Assembly (NCBI RefSeq): GCF_037325665.1
Contig: NC_090261.1
Span: forward strand, 34,856,128 to 34,920,127
Direction: 5' to 3'
Origin: Littorina saxatilis
Lineage: Eukaryota; Mollusca; Gastropoda; Littorinimorpha; Littorinidae
Length of the DNA: 64,000 nucleotides
Numbering within the stretch: the first letter of the stretch is position 1; each line of letters starts with the position of its first letter. The notes under the pieces are model-generated. The model searched no databases. It was not told where the DNA came from and saw only the letters and a list, made by a program, of their open reading frames with translations. The position numbers and the translations under genes were made by a program. Below, piece after piece: positions 60,001 to 64,000 of the stretch.

Positions 60001-63000
60001 CGTCACCCGAACACCAGACGCTAAGGAATGGCGTGGGGTCAAGACGGTCCGGTCGGAGGTGTCGGTCTGAGCAACAGAAACAATGTTCCCGTCGCCCTGA
60101 CCATTCGACAGAAGTACCACGTTCTGTCGAACACCTCCACGTCCAGTAACTAGTCGGCCGGAGCGTCTTAACAAGAGGGACAGCCACCAGTCACACGGAC
60201 GTCAGAGGGAACCGTAGTAGCAGTGGTCGTAGGCACGAAGCCTGAAACCCCTGCCCCCACAGGACCGCCCTGAACGGGGTCAATTCGCATCCCAACCCCA
60301 GCGGGGAGGGAATTCAGAGACCCCGTCATCTCCTCCGATCTCCCCCCCCAGGAGGCCGAAACTACTGTCGAAACAGCAGCAGACGACCCAGCGAGGGAGT
60401 TCAGAGGAGGACCCGTGTCCCTCCTGGCTTCCACAGCGGTGGAAACCGAGGAGGGCACAGGAGAGGCACCGGAAAAGGAAGATTTTAATGCCAACTGCAC
60501 CCGGTGTTCCCAGGCGGTCACCCATCCAAGTACTAACCGGGCCCGACGTTGCTTAACTTCGGTGGTCGGACGAGAACCGGTGTTTTCAACGTGGTATGGC
60601 CGTTGGCTGTCAAAACCTGAGTCTCTCCAGTAGCCCCTAGATCGGATTCACCAACCCCCAAAGAGGGTTGGGAATCGACCTGCCCCCGGATTCGAGCCAG
60701 GGAGGAGAAGGAAACCTTCCCCCCAGGCTTGAAACCGGGAGGAGCTGAAGCCTGAGACTGAGGGCCGGACAACGGCGTCGAAGGGGGGGAAGCCTGTTCC
60801 ACTGAAGGAGAAGGAGAAAGAAGCTTTTTCTTTCCCCTCGACCTTCCCCGAACCTTCGACGGCGCAGCCCCGCCCGAAGTCCCAGGCTCAAGCCCAGCCT
60901 GTTTGAGCAAGCTCGCATTGAGCTTGCTCAAACAGGCTTTCTCCGCCCTCCCTCGCCGCAAACGCAAAGCGTTTGGGGAGGGAGAGTCGGAGCGCCGAAA
61001 GATCCCCTTCTCCGTGCGTAAAACATAACGCTGGGCGCCCGGAGAAGGGTTGCCCCCGGCAGACTCTGGTTCCGTAGAACCAGAGCCCAAAACAGGACGA
61101 GACATCCTACCTCGCCCTGTACGTACCCTTAAAGACCGAGAATTAACAAAATTCAAAGAAAATTTAGGTCAATACTCAAGTGAATGCGGCGAAACGAGAA
61201 GCAGACGACCGGTCACCACGAAGTAGGACGGGAGGCACGCCGAGTCCGCCACACAAAAACGGAGGCACAAGTTGAAGGAAACACAACGTAGCCTCAAGCC
61301 AGAAGTGGAATAACACACAATAATCCAACAGGTGATAGTCCACACAGAAAAGAAGCCTCTTAGTCCAAAATAATCCGGGAGCGTAGCAGAAACACAGCCG
61401 GTCTGACACGCGCGAAAAAAGAAAGAGGACGCGCCACCTACATCCTGTAAGGGGGAAGCACTCGGACAGTGCTTGGGATCCACGGTGGCGCATGGTTATG
61501 GGAGATAATTGTACCCACTCAGCGTTTTGTCCAATTTTTTCGGCCTATAATAGATAATGTGCAAGAATAGTACTGTCGAGGTAAGTGTTATATTGACTCT
61601 ATTATCTCAGAGTGCTGAGTGGGTTTTTGTGTCAAGTCATGCAAAATCATACAATCTTTGGATTTCAGCAATGATCTCTGTAGCTTTGAAAATGCAAGAA
61701 ACTCACTAATTGACAGAAAAATATCATTGAACACACAAACAAAAATACACAAGCCCACAGCTAAAAGTATCATTGTTGTATTGACATACACTGCAGCAGT
61801 TTCCCTTTTGCAGGTGCACCAAAAGCTGTCACGGCCACGCACTGTCAGTTACCACACCTAAAACTTCCCAATCTCTCACTGCTTTACTCACTTCACTTAC
61901 CTCAGACGACCCCGACTAAAACTCCTACCCAAAGATGATACACCAGATTTAAACAAGGTGATAACTCAGATTTCAAGAAGTACTTCTCACCTGAAACATT
62001 GGCTTCCAGTCAACATCCCTGCGCATGTAGGACATAAGACAGGCCCGAACAGCTGCCATGGCCACATTCACCTCATGGTCCTTCACTGAAAGGTTGCAAG
62101 GTAGACATACAGTGGAACTCACCTGTGAAGACCCCCTGATTAAAGACCTCCCCCTTAAAGACCTTGTCTTTTCCAGACCTTCTGTTCACAATCTCTGTAA
62201 ATTGACCTCCATTTTAAAGCTCCCTCCTTTTTGGTGTTTTTTTCTTCAGGGGGGGTTCCACTGTACCACTAAAGGGTCTTTTGTAATTGAACATTCATAC
62301 AGGTACAGTGGAACCCCTCTTTTAAGATTCCCTTTTTTAAGGACATCCTCCTTTGAAGACCATGTTTTCTCAGATTTTCTGTTCAAAACCTCGTAAATTT
62401 AGCCCCATTTTTAGACTCCCTCCTTTTTAAGACTTGATTTTCTCAGATTTTTGGAGGTACGCCACGCAGCCCACTACCTACTATGCTCCCTACTAACGAC
62501 ATTGACTGTTAAGCCGTGGAGCCAGAGACTGAGTGAGTGTCCCCTCCAGAGAGCAGACCACCACTATGTCCCTGCGTCGACTTCCCGGAGCATGTTAATG
62601 ACTGACAGCAGAACTACTATTCAGGGAACTGTAGCCTCAGTAACAACCAACAGAAGTCACTTGATGTCAGTACTCACAGAAGTCTATCGCTTTCTCAAGC
62701 TTGTTTGTGTCCAGCAGGTAGAGGAAATAGGCAAAGTTTGCTTCCTTCTCTTGAAAGCCATAGTTCTGAGGAAAACAAATGACACACATGATAAATGTAA
62801 ATACAGAAACAGTTTTGTTACTCTAAAATGTTAATAACTTACGGAACTCCCATTATGAATTAAATATTTGGGACACAGCGCTGGAAAAATGTAAACCTAC
62901 AGGAATTTAAATCATGCATGATATAGCTCTGTAATTACGTTACCTTTGGGGACAGACATCATGAAAAATCATTCTTTTCAAAGACAAATACCCTCCTGTT

Positions 63001-63526
63001 TGTAATTTCCCACACACTTTTTACTTCATACAAGTCACTGAATATAAGTCCTCTGACACAAGCAACGCAGTATTGACACACTCTTCTTCTGTCTCCATTT
63101 TCTCTTGTCAGTGTTTGAGTCAAACATGCTCTTCTTGCAACAACCCAGCCCAAACGTAGCTTTCTTGGGTCCTGCATTTTGGTCTACAGCATAACCTGCC
63201 CTAGCGAATCCTGTCCAGTATGACCACCCCAAAGGCTCCCAGATGAGGTGTTTTTTGGCCTATATAATTCATTGTAACATAGTGATCACTTTTCGCAGAT
63301 CCTTTGGGTGGTCGATATAGACAGGTTCAACTGTACTTTCGACATGTTACTAAAACGTTCATCTCCATCACAGTAGCAGTCTTTCTTACCTGGACCTTAC
63401 TGAGGATGTCAGCCTCCGATTCTCCTGTGGCAGCAAGACCAGGAATAGCGTAGGTGTGCAGTGTTTGATTGAAGTCATCCCGCGAGTCTGCCAACCTGTT
63501 CATCTTTTCCAGTGTGTCGTAGATTC
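26838..63526 (-). CDS. LRPPRC: LRPPRC-like pentatricopeptide-repeat protein, C-terminal ~880 codons
   Basis: Twenty-four - strand exons with AG/GT sites and matching phases at every junction give about 883 codons, ending at TGA 26838-26840. The protein is built of helical-pair repeats of PPR type (for example LMNVFHHLIADFIECGHIKK, and MFGIDRDNMLFHLIRGY) and ends with an Asp/Ser/Glu tail. The layout fits LRPPRC, a mitochondrial RNA-binding protein of about 1,400 residues that with SLIRP stabilises mitochondrial mRNAs; the missing ~500 N-terminal residues, with the targeting peptide, would lie beyond the right edge. Assignment to LRPPRC rather than another animal PPR protein is from overall character and length, so it is moderately sure. 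Two DIRS retrotransposons and many repeats expand the introns. Confidence 0.68.
26962..27349 (-). mobile_element. SINE, reversed full-length copy
   Basis: Same family as 4015-4400. The CTTT-rich end and the complement of CGATATAACC lie at the left, the CCCGCGGGTTAGG-like head (here CCTAACCCGCGAGG) at the right. Target duplication GGAGACGTTGACT at 26949-26961 and 27350-27362 (13 bases). It lies in the last intron of the LRPPRC-like gene. Confidence 0.88.
27369..28200 (-). repeat. Dispersed element, full copy
   Basis: It starts AACAAGTCGCGTAAGGCG and ends with the palindrome TTTAGTCAAAACTTGACTAA. It is the reverse of the copy at 20921-22258 without the nested SINE. A CA tract (28105-28135) lies near the right end. 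It sits in the last intron of the LRPPRC-like gene. Confidence 0.85.
29072..29100. repeat. Poly(C) run of 29 bases
   Basis: An uninterrupted C run within intron sequence. Length in such runs is often uncertain in assemblies. Confidence 0.9.
29201..30390 (+). repeat. Repeat rich in TCAAGGTCA sites, copy A, interrupted by a SINE
   Basis: It starts near AAATAAACAAGAAGGC with GACTCACATGC and ends with GCATGTGAGTC, an 11-base inverted terminal match. The body is dense in TGACCTTGA and TCAAGGTCA words. It is nearly identical to the copy at 39445-40275. A tRNA-derived SINE at 29981-30364 interrupts the right end and duplicates GCTTCGCATGTGAGTC. Confidence 0.85.
29981..30364 (-). mobile_element. tRNA-derived SINE with 16-base target duplication
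   Basis: On the - strand the head reads GGGCGCTGTGGCGTGGTGGT, with the A-box-like TGGCGTGGTGG and the B-box GGTTCGAATCC about 40 bases later, as in a tRNA gene. A long unrelated body ends in (GAA)n. Target duplication GCTTCGCATGTGAGTC lies at 29965-29980 and 30365-30380. The perfect duplication suggests a recent insertion. A headless copy lies at 8881-9012. Confidence 0.9.
30695..30900. repeat. GT, G and GA simple-sequence tract
   Basis: (GT)n at about 30703-30740, a G run near 30765-30790, then GA-rich sequence with AGAGAGAG. It sits in an LRPPRC-like intron. Confidence 0.85.
33000..34932. other. Intron, nothing firmly recognised
   Basis: The intron between exons 34994-34933 and 32843-32711 of the LRPPRC-like gene. 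A - strand frame of 102 residues at 33371-33063 and an overlapping + strand frame match no family I know. Near 33640-33780 there is a GC-richer patch with GGCGCCGTCACGTCGCC. Confidence 0.4.
36060..36395 (+). mobile_element. LINE 3' end fragment
   Basis: One frame at about 36069-36114 reads KSSLKTHLFRSAFS followed by a stop, a common C-terminal ending of invertebrate LINE reverse transcriptases (SLKTHLFR.AF). It is followed by a 3' UTR-like stretch ending GCGCGTATAAATAATC and (ATT)n. The rest of the element is absent. Confidence 0.55.
36973..38522. repeat. 1.5 kb minisatellite of AGAGAGAAAGACGC units
   Basis: Short words (AGAGAGAAAGACGC, GCATGCCAGAGAGAAAGAC) are grouped into a higher-order unit of roughly 90-120 bases marked by GCAAATTAAGAGTATGACCC, seen about eleven times between 37210 and 38215. 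The long open frames on both strands (up to 270 codons) are a product of the repeat. It lies in the LRPPRC-like intron between exons 39082-38928 and 36865-36708. Confidence 0.95.
38828..38915. repeat. CA-rich microsatellite just downstream of an exon donor
   Basis: (CA)n with CCACA interruptions, beginning within 15 bases of the splice donor of the exon ending at 38928 on the - strand. Confidence 0.9.
38928..46233 (-). CDS. LRPPRC: LRPPRC-like exons, block 3
   Basis: Exons 46233-46189, 44058-43936, 43455-43313, 42918-42833, 42313-42106, 41629-41505, 41284-41178, 40943-40875, 40417-40327 and 39082-38928. The short first one (KLNGLVSSDTAGDTD) is a low-complexity spacer before RGLAGPMSFDLSLEELKALV. 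Repeats of PPR character follow, among them DVEEAEKVKSTLEAEGF, LAYMYAMFVKDVEKAQHF, DAAKKLMDTLFECGYVP and IKKARKIME. The exon at 39082 reads NQKDFERAKDVLVQYEEEM. Exons are split irregularly with respect to the repeats. Confidence 0.78.
39445..40275 (+). repeat. Repeat rich in TCAAGGTCA sites, copy B
   Basis: Nearly identical to copy A (29201-30390) but uninterrupted. Near the right end it has an expanded GGACGTCC/GGACG run (about 40186-40225). Ends GACTCACATGC and GCATGTGAGTC. It lies in the intron between exons 40417-40327 and 39082-38928. Confidence 0.88.
41865..41966. repeat. GA/GGGA simple repeat
   Basis: GAGAGTGAGA then (GGGA)n, in the LRPPRC-like intron between exons 42313-42106 and 41629-41505. 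Confidence 0.9.
44157..44420. repeat. Inverted repeat with partly duplicated loop
   Basis: TTTCAGGTTGACCGAAACTT (and on to AAAGGAACT) at 44158 is matched by its reverse complement ending near 44309. A segment with TGTGTTTGATTGCAT ... AAAACAACAACAAAGT inside the loop is repeated just outside (44328-44405). MITE-like. Confidence 0.8.
44440..44590. repeat. 150-bp palindromic element
   Basis: Arms with TTATTTGCGTGTTTGACC then AAAATATGACATTTTACACA, and their reverse complement, surround a CGACCGCTAGCGCGGTCTCG centre. Nearly perfect hairpin. Confidence 0.85.
44604..44746. repeat. Adjacent second palindromic element
   Basis: TGCTATTCAGACTTG at the left and CAAGTCGGAATAGCA at the right. Inner arms GTTTTCTTCCACACGAG and CGAGTGTGGAAGAAAAC. 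It sits immediately beside the palindrome at 44440-44590 but differs in sequence. Confidence 0.8.
47558..50554 (-). CDS. DIRS frame ending in a tyrosine recombinase
   Basis: A 998-codon frame. Roughly its last 350 residues (about 48620-47560) are the tyrosine recombinase, with an N-terminal SAM-like helical part (WAAWVKWCAENRVV) and the catalytic part (TARRGSEIHALS, THEARAWAS, FINFYLRDVS). The earlier part runs antiparallel to nothing; it is the alternative frame over the reverse transcriptase region and may not all be translated as such. The recombinase integrates the circular DNA form, explaining the lack of target duplication. Confidence 0.75.
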   Translation of the reverse strand: MMPPRTATPHTRHAFGGGRPVSGAPTLVAKGKQSVDSGRSAFGVQATLEGGKSSLNQSSTEVQVSCQAGGKDGDTSRNFVSTSEGSDRRSNGPQLPGFLRENFRGTEGFRGLAPCLRLVSSEQIPETDQVYNGDSSVSQGRTQTGRLGDVDRPDRRLLSHPHASIRPEMAEISMGRESVPIQGSSFRPFFGPLDFHDGGTAAVLSCQAAGRTPQGLSRRLAYPQSGSGSMQRPYAVHTASGSRVGFLGQSSQVGTYTIPGFHVPGNEVQYGRLVSTPLTEEDRQAAGSSEITGGTAASLGPGAGVSAWSNGIYGHSCPSGESTQEAVSGSFEFGLEPLLSGMAGIGSVRKLVSRDHGSMAGTMDFTGSPHHSPSSRGGLVHRRFPVRLGRSSLSPHSLRQVDNRPGPLAHQCARVRGCSPRSSELSATGDRQACSSAYRQYYRGSLHQQAGRLSLSHSVSQGMPNPEVVSPTSDMVISKIPSGKTECFGRRPQSIIEGTPHGVDDHPPRSTASVGSGGKTSDRSFRDTVLKEITSVHIPVSGPRSLESECTGSRLDRTHGLRFPTIPTPWKSVEKSRVGATISGSGRTVVDKPALVPGSPPSGKRSSHSAKSGKGRVTTTTHRHSACEPTVPAPSRMETVRRSLRLSGASERTLDLVQKAHRKSTSSVYASHWAAWVKWCAENRVVAVAPRSMQVANHLSWLAAQGSSPSSLRVRRSAISATLRQLGHNVNLSGVIASVLKGASIDFAKIRAPVPAWDLFLVLEFLRSQDFEPLQSASLANLTRKTLLLVLLATARRGSEIHALSGSSRDIAFEKDGAITLRFRPEFLAKNQKPDQTSPVVRILPLSRILAPGDPDMSNCPVRALSSYLSRTEPIRANQQKLLFISLNTARHKDISKVTLSKWVSTLVKQAYEWWHGKKGGGQSVLPLTSARTHEARAWASSLAVLRSGRLSEVLDSAYWRSEDVFINFYLRDVSSTRQDGTKALPAMVAAGQLLTSS
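48634..50511 (-). CDS. DIRS reverse transcriptase - RNase H frame
   Basis: A 625-residue frame with the reverse transcriptase core (SIDLTDAYFHI, ALPFGLSLAPWIFT, LRAYLDDWLIL), then RNase H (LFTDASLSGWGAHL, HTDNTTVAAYINRQ, LADALSR), then the C-terminal region found after RNase H in DIRS elements. It lies inside, and in another frame from, the long recombinase-containing frame, an overlap usual for the family. Confidence 0.85.
   Translation of the reverse strand: MAAGGLSRALPLWSLRVNSQWIVGVVRSGFRLLWKEGKAPLTRVLPKFKFPVKLEAKTAIQAEILSLLQKEAIDEVTDHNSPGFYGRIFVVPKASGGWRPVLDLSPLNRFLRQIKFTMETPASVRDALRPGDWVTSIDLTDAYFHILMHPSDRKWLRFRWGERVFQFKALPFGLSLAPWIFTMVVRQLCSLVRQQGVRLRAYLDDWLILNQDREACSAHTRFTLRQAHELGFSVNQAKSELTPSQDFTYLGMRFNTADWSVRPSQRRIDKLQDLVKSLAARQQASVRELASVLGQMESMATLVPLGRVHKRPFQAALNSVWNPSSQGWQVSVQLESWFQETTAQWLEPWISQGVLITPPPPEEDLFTDASLSGWGAHLSHHTASGKWTTGQALSHINVLELEAVAQGLQSFLPLVTGKHVRLHTDNTTVAAYINRQGGSRSHTLSLKACQILKWCHQHQIWLSAKYLPGKLNVLADALSRSSKVLHTEWTITHHALQRLWAQVEKPVIDLFATRFSRRLPVFISPFPDPEAWKVNALEVDWTGLTAYAFPPFQLLGKVLRKAELEQPSLVLVAPLWTSQHWFPDLLRLAKGPPIPLNLGKGELLQPRTGIQHANPQSLLLHAWRL
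50551..52725 (-). CDS. DIRS gag-like frame
   Basis: The 724-residue first frame of the DIRS element. It begins lysine/serine-rich (MADSEKKKSSARQ), has internal repeated segments around QEAVNRE-like words, a helical domain in the second half, and a basic Gly/Arg/Ser-rich C-terminal end (SSRGRGRGAP) of nucleic-acid-binding type. It overlaps the start of the next frames by a few bases, as the family is known to do. Confidence 0.8.
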   Translation of the reverse strand: MADSEKKKSSARQVGTTESPSKKVTKKAKGSKTTVSCFEPVSKTSFHVQIEDPKSPEMPALKHGCKTASELKHVSKTAPAKSSVMTDKETLSVKEDLSTMFASFSEQMRAMFSAELQSANAQLLSLHAGADKASAGARAKATPSATVTSADVHAEQDAGFDNFSEGTVLSQLPPGVGQEAVSRRASWRGGIALPTLALSTGDTECMSGQELPTTQRSQLLPREQEAVNRETYGRGGMTPPMCTLETGDTRCLSGHELQTALRSLLPPRGQEAVNSQASGRGLSLPMPRLRTEDTLPSVRPIQVPVSAQRSTLPPGGQEVFSRRDASGGFTSQAPSLPGDTTYDDASHYGGELPEGELEYEDSAVDDDANVQLPAKLSHAVAMAAQVAARYFEEGVVSAANVTAPPPSAVGDFHAPQEGTPTFKFRESPSVAYEMSLILAKRSGSRGVTSVPVPILSEHGQAPDSAKPWLADAHRAPHVPQAARRLVLNAYPHNLIDSFSLPRATLPVTPELASLREDTYGKDRAVPYTEASLLGLEETGRYGLELASLSETLLRSLSRSIATSLDPFEFRSDASVKDVTTLLATLAKVSAEQMRFSAHLYAHAVHSRRSAFLAGSKIQDKATLEVLKFSPFTDGSLLGQPSLDALQKETQDNRDLAIAKLAQHGFTKPQSKSYGPPKPSASSANRGGATQASSSSRGRGRGAPYPKKKPSFGNSRGSGRKAHPQ
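53149..53640. other. Right remainder of the TTAA element and intron
   Basis: Holds an A run, the GGGGGGCATCGTAAGCTTGC hairpin (CGTAAGCTTGCTTACG) and the end at 53291, then plain intron to the exon at 53641. Confidence 0.5.
53641..54471 (-). CDS. LRPPRC: LRPPRC-like exons, block 2
   Basis: Exon 54471-54325 (49 codons, starting LLAQLKSKSTVWRG, ending FAFLEAN before a GTTAGT donor) and exon 53715-53641 (25 codons, DMRILRRNQQELAEYFSG). Both are in phase 0. The acceptor of the first (GAACAG at 54472-54473) is only 18 bases from the end of a DIRS element at 54492, so its branch point and any pyrimidine tract must lie in the short remnant or inside the element. Confidence 0.75.
53983..54090. repeat. 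GA and CA microsatellites
   Basis: (GA)n at about 53985-54045 and (CA)n at about 54059-54086, in the intron between exons 54471-54325 and 53715-53641. Confidence 0.9.
54910..56806 (-). pseudogene. DIRS reverse transcriptase/RNase H and recombinase regions (fossil)
   Basis: The region at about 55550-56806 resembles DIRS reverse transcriptase (QDAYFHILVAPGYRHLLRF, ALPFGLSLAP) and RNase H end plus the following C-terminal region. About 54910-55640 resembles the start of the tyrosine recombinase (YDLRWRAWATFALSKG). The whole is broken. Confidence 0.75.
58320..60110. repeat. GC-rich ~220-bp minisatellite inside the broken DIRS element
   Basis: Units of roughly 200-240 bases, each containing CAGAAGTGTTCGGGTGG and ACCAACAGAGGTGGTCGGGT, with many GGTCCGG/CCGGACC words; about six to seven copies (marker positions near 58447, 58671, 58876, 59097, 59299, 59536). 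Units are multiples of short GGTCCGGT words. Long frames are open in several directions because of the repeat. Confidence 0.92.
60490..60607 (-). rRNA. 5S rRNA-like gene, full length, inside the DIRS element
   Basis: On the - strand 118 bases match animal 5S rRNA from end to end. The 5' part reads GCCAACGGCCATACCACG, then the conserved CACCGGTTCTCGTCCGA, the A-box region AGTTAAGCAACGTCGGGC, the intermediate TTAGTACTTGGATGGG, the C-box region GTGACCGCCTGGGAAC, and the 3' end CCGGGTGCAGTTGGC. The internal control region for TFIIIA and Pol III is intact by eye. The two ends pair perfectly (GCCAAC with GTTGGC), although the bases differ from the usual GTCTAC/GTAGGC. T runs follow within 30 bases (ATTAAAATC, CCTTTTCC) and could terminate Pol III. 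It may be a functional variant, a pseudogene or a captured promoter. Confidence 0.9.
61599..61990. other. Intron remainder upstream of the DIRS insertion
   Basis: Plain A/T-rich intron between the exon ending at 61991 and the DIRS element. Nothing recognised. Confidence 0.5.
61991..63526 (-). CDS. LRPPRC: LRPPRC-like exons, block 1 (most 5' in window)
   Basis: Exons 63526-63390, 62765-62678 and 62085-61991. The first enters in phase 1 (two bases complete a codon begun upstream) and reads IYDTLEKMNRLADSR, ending SKVQ. The second reads NYGFQEKEANFAYFLYLLDT. The third, after a leucine codon split across the junction, reads KDHEVNVAMAAVRACLMSYM and ends WKPMFQ. All three are helix-rich, as in PPR proteins. 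The next exon upstream is not in the window; a candidate at 63867-63950 fails on phase. Confidence 0.75.
62110..62263. mobile_element. Small inverted-repeat element (MITE) with TA target sites
   Basis: CAGTGGAAC at 62110 and GTTCCACTG ending at 62263, flanked by TA (62108-62109, 62264-62265). Inside are repeated AAGACC/TTTTAAGG phrases. Another copy end begins at about 62306 (CAGTGGAACCCCTC) and runs on to about 62460. Remnants lie near 41346, 43630, 46130 and 3040. TA sites point to a Tc1/mariner-type source. Confidence 0.75.
62840..63389. other. Intron with fragment of another dispersed repeat
   Basis: About 63195-63335 ends with CCACCCAAAGGATC (complement) and GTTGAACCTGTC (complement), matching the region at 23262-23300. 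Nothing else recognised. Confidence 0.45.
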
Positions 63527-63766
63527 CTGTGGAACACACAAACACATCACAGTCACCAGCTTACCTCGCTTGTTTCTACTATCAAGAAAGATACACAGGC
63601 ATCTGTGATGATTAAAACAGAGCACAGCCCTGTGTGCACTATCTTGTTAATAAAATGTAAAGCAGTCTGCGACAAGCAAAATGAGAGCTTCAAGTATTTG
63701 TAGAATGTATTGTGGTGTATACAGACTGACCCAAGGACTGAGCTTTTGCTTAAAGTGGACCGGTTC

Positions 63767-63980
63767 AAGTGTGTTTTGAGCTAGCTGGTGCATTGGATCT
63801 AGCTGCACAGGCATGCATACACACTCATGTGAGCCCGCATGCATGTATACACAACCACAAACTCACATTCTCCCTCTTCTCTCTCTCTGGCAACAAGAGC
63901 AGGTTGCAGTGTTTTCAGCTTGCTGGTGTTTGGATCTAGCTGCACTGGCACACATACACATGTTTCTACCCCCAGGCTGT
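63767..63980. repeat. Two similar ~70-bp segments in direct order
   Basis: GTGTTTTGAGCTAGCTGGTG... GGATCTAGCTGCACAGGCA (63769-63813) recurs as GTGTTTTCAGCTTGCTGGTG ... GGATCTAGCTGCACTGGCA (63910-63950), each followed by a CACATACACA-like run. The spacing is about 141 bases. This marks a local tandem duplication. Confidence 0.75.
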
Positions 63981-64000
63981 CCTGGCTTTTAATAACCGGT

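Larger units (their letters stand above)
56760..61114 (-). pseudogene. DIRS gag-like region (fossil) with inserted sequences
   Basis: It begins MSRPVLGSGSTEPES at 61114 and continues through Ser/Pro/Lys-rich and helical stretches to about 56760. The 5S-like gene (60490-60607) and the minisatellite (58320-60110) lie inside. Broken at several points. Lengths and order otherwise resemble the gag-like frame of the first DIRS element. Confidence 0.6.
54492..61598 (-). mobile_element. Second DIRS-type retrotransposon, broken
   Basis: About 7.1 kb on the - strand, again sense to the host gene. Inverted ends lie at about 54492-54692 and 61421-61598. An internal complementary region at about 54764-54860 joins the complements of both ends. 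It keeps recognisable gag-like, reverse transcriptase/RNase H and tyrosine recombinase regions in the usual order, but is broken at several points. It belongs to a different DIRS lineage from 47142-53148, because ends and proteins differ. The gag-like region carries a long GC-rich minisatellite and a 5S rRNA-like sequence. Older than the first element, by its decay. Confidence 0.85.

Noticed and set aside
58288-60187. Long frames on both strands with GSGWYG and RTTRP-like repeats
   Set aside because: They are minisatellite translations inside a broken DIRS element.
63867-63952. Possible further 5' exon of the LRPPRC-like gene (frame reading VQLDPNTSKLKTLQPALVAR with a GTGAGT donor)
   Set aside because: Joining it to the exon at 63526 in this frame makes a stop codon at the junction; the sequence is also duplicated nearby, so it is more likely repeat.

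Overview
The window looks like nuclear DNA of a marine gastropod, probably a caenogastropod close to the periwinkles. This rests on three things: intron-rich genes with long introns, several SINE and inverted-repeat families of a kind known from snail genomes, and a 5S rRNA-like sequence of molluscan type. The species is inferred, not shown.

Genes, left to right. (1) A two-domain (tandem-repeat) galectin on the + strand, eight coding exons from 3905 to 13163; its first coding exon was not found. (2) On the - strand, an apparently dicistronic transcript: an unrecognised 61-residue single-pass membrane protein (15023-14838) followed 13 nt later, after splicing, by complex I subunit NDUFB1 (14287-14117), with a probable 5' UTR exon and promoter near 16.4-16.7 kb. 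(3) A + strand orphan gene whose whole 155-residue reading frame lies in one exon (19023-19490). (4) On the - strand, from beyond the right edge down to 26838, the C-terminal ~880 codons of an LRPPRC-like pentatricopeptide protein in 24 phase-consistent exons, ending in an acidic serine-rich tail.

Most of the DNA is repeats. A 2.5 kb foldback element with TA target sites and internal 19-bp satellite arrays lies at 4953-7476. SINE copies with clear target duplications lie at 2216, 4015, 21742, 26962 and 29981. Plain DNA transposon remnants include a mariner-like element (25542-26097), a hAT-like element (24647-25253), an element of repeated GGAGTAA/TTACTCC boxes (18080-18615) and several palindromic MITE-like elements. 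Two copies of a repeat rich in TCAAGGTCA sites lie in LRPPRC introns at 29.2 and 39.4 kb.

Two DIRS-type tyrosine-recombinase retrotransposons sit in separate introns of the LRPPRC-like gene, both in the sense direction. The one at 47142-53148 looks whole and young, with near-identical inverted ends, an internal complementary region and three overlapping open frames; it lies inside an older element flanked by TTAA. The one at 54492-61598 is broken and carries a ~1.8 kb GC-rich minisatellite and a full-length 5S rRNA-like gene (60490-60607, - strand). The 5S copy inside a DIRS element, the dicistronic NDUFB1 transcript and the large palindrome are the observations most worth a second look.
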